A stretch of DNA of 64,000 nucleotides, taken from positions 31,016 to 95,015 of the IMG/VR virus record IMGVR_UViG_3300020152_000020. One strand, 5' to 3'. This document shows positions 63,553-64,000 of this stretch, in pieces. Source of the DNA: a virus. Position 1 is the stretch's first letter. Every line of letters starts with the position of its first letter. The notes below the pieces were generated by a model. It worked only from the letters and a program-made list of their open reading frames with translations. It did no database searches and was not told where the DNA came from. The translations under genes were made by a program, and so were the position numbers.

Positions 63553-63622
63553 CGAATTGATCGACCGAATTACACGGGCGCTGGATCGTCGGCGTCGCCA
63601 GACGCAGGTTGCGACCGCATAG
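63536..63622 (+). CDS. 28-aa basic peptide
   Basis: GTG 63536 with GGGGG 8 nt upstream. MRQWLNELIDRITRALDRRR, then RQTQVATA: an amphipathic basic helix. Short, but the SD and placement support translation. Confidence 0.35.
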   Translation: MRQWLNELIDRITRALDRRRRQTQVATA

Positions 63623-63625
63623 CCG

Positions 63626-63640
63626 TTAACACAGTGTCAA
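63626..63640. promoter_or_regulatory. 15-bp palindrome with in-frame GTG
   Basis: TTAACACAGTGTCAA. GTG-TCA (63634) is in frame with the next gene but lacks an SD. Confidence 0.7.
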
Positions 63641-63675
63641 ACCCGCTACCAACGGTGGCGCTGACAGGGTGGTAC

Positions 63676-64000
63676 ATGAACAGTCGCGTGCACTTCATCC
63701 CCAAGTCGCAGAACGTCAAGACCGGGCCGATCCCGGTGACGATCACTGCGAAGACGACCTGTCCCAACTCTTGCCCGCTCAAGAACAATGGCTGTTACGC
63801 CAACTCCGGCGCGCTGAACGTCCACTGGATCAACGTCACGTGGAACGGCGCGGGCCTGAACTGGCTTGAGTTCTGTCAACGCATCGCCGACTTGCCCAAG
63901 GGCACGCTCTGGCGGCACGCGCAGGCGGGCGACCTTCCCGGCGACGGTGAGAAGATCGAGATGATTGAACTGGCCCAGCTTGTTCTCGCCAACGCGGGCA
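63676..64000 (+). CDS. Phage protein with CPNSCPL motif, 3' end cut by window edge
   Basis: At least 108 aa from ATG 63676 (SD AGGG); GTG 63634 in the palindrome is an alternative start. TTCPNSCPLKNNGCYANSG (four Cys) and GTLWRHAQAGDLPGDGEKIE match a conserved phage family with a C-P-x-x-C-P-x4-x-C-Y cluster and R-x-x-x-x-G-D motif. The family may bind an iron-sulphur cluster or zinc. Function unknown. The frame is open at 64000. Confidence 0.6.
   Translation, partial: MNSRVHFIPKSQNVKTGPIPVTITAKTTCPNSCPLKNNGCYANSGALNVHWINVTWNGAGLNWLEFCQRIADLPKGTLWRHAQAGDLPGDGEKIEMIELAQLVLANAG

Noticed and set aside
1258-63640. The palindrome acting as an RNA hairpin that hides start codons
   Set aside because: Copies with the TTAACA arm first would give an A-C mismatch in RNA while still being good DNA palindromes, and many copies lie far from starts. 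A DNA-level site fits better.
1258-63640. LexA/SOS box, canonical parS or L5 stoperator identity for the palindrome
   Set aside because: The sequence does not match CTGT-N8-ACAG, the 16-bp Spo0J parS, or the asymmetric L5 stoperator.
1-64000. CRISPR array, insertion sequence, integrase or attachment site
   Set aside because: No regularly spaced repeats, transposase/integrase motifs or tRNA-end duplications were seen.

Overview
The window is a piece of a large tailed-phage genome (Caudoviricetes). Every gene I can support lies on the + strand. Genes are packed with 1-30 nt overlaps, the DNA is visibly GC-rich, and Leu-TTA and Leu-CTA codons are unusual. The presence of TerL, a T4-gp20-type portal and a complete phage-type replication and recombination set makes a phage far more likely than a chromosome. 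The portal type suggests a myovirus-like particle. The host cannot be fixed from sequence alone. Exported proteins (an RlpA-like barrel, a membrane-anchored trypsin-like protease and a signal-peptide protein) only say that the host has an envelope worth targeting. Both window ends cut through genes.

Layout. 1-5.3 kb: partial HNH gene, terminator, zinc-ribbon proteins, a fusion of uracil-DNA-glycosylase domain, exonuclease and family-A polymerase, and an HNH-like selfish gene. 5.3-12.3 kb: SF1 helicase, UvsY-like mediator, gp32-like SSB, RecA/UvsX, ParB-like protein, 5'-3' exonuclease. 12.3-21.1 kb: MazG-like pyrophosphohydrolase, small DNA-binding and zinc proteins, SbcD/gp47, an AAA+ ATPase, SbcC/gp46. 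21.1-28.1 kb: PD-(D/E)XK-like protein, HU-like protein, candidate TerS, TerL, portal, second HU-like protein, MuF-like head protein. 28.1-42.2 kb: mostly small unknown genes plus RlpA-like, Nudix, HAD nucleotidase, P-loop kinase and ThyX. 42.2-48.6 kb: a phage tmRNA gene, then two very large proteins of 587 and 1,322 aa, the second with an AAA+ domain. 48.6-64 kb: accessory genes including a possible nuclease, TIM barrel, trypsin-like protease, N6-adenine methyltransferase, sigma factor, cysteine-peptidase-like protein, tyrosine phosphatase and many zinc-ribbon miniproteins.

The most striking feature is a dispersed 15-bp imperfect palindrome, TTGACAYTGTGTYAA (reverse form TTRACACARTGTCAA). 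I found 37 copies across the whole window: in intergenic promoter regions (its TTGACA can be a -35 box), directly after terminators, across stop and start codons (Shine-Dalgarno, then palindrome, with ATG-TCA inside it), and inside at least 13 reading frames. This looks like a genome-wide operator, stoperator or centromere-like network. Its binding protein is not proven. Candidates in the window are the ParB-like protein, which has two copies upstream of it, a small winged-helix-like protein at 14890, and the C-terminal HTH of the sigma-factor gene.

Other signals are a tmRNA with a readable 12-residue tag, eight prohead-protease-like L/I/V-x-E-(G/A/S) sites in the two giant proteins, a recurring hairpin-plus-A-tract element before promoters, a duplicated 32-nt promoter, and apparent complete absence of CTGCAG. 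No searches or folding programs were run. All similarity statements come from recognising motifs by eye.
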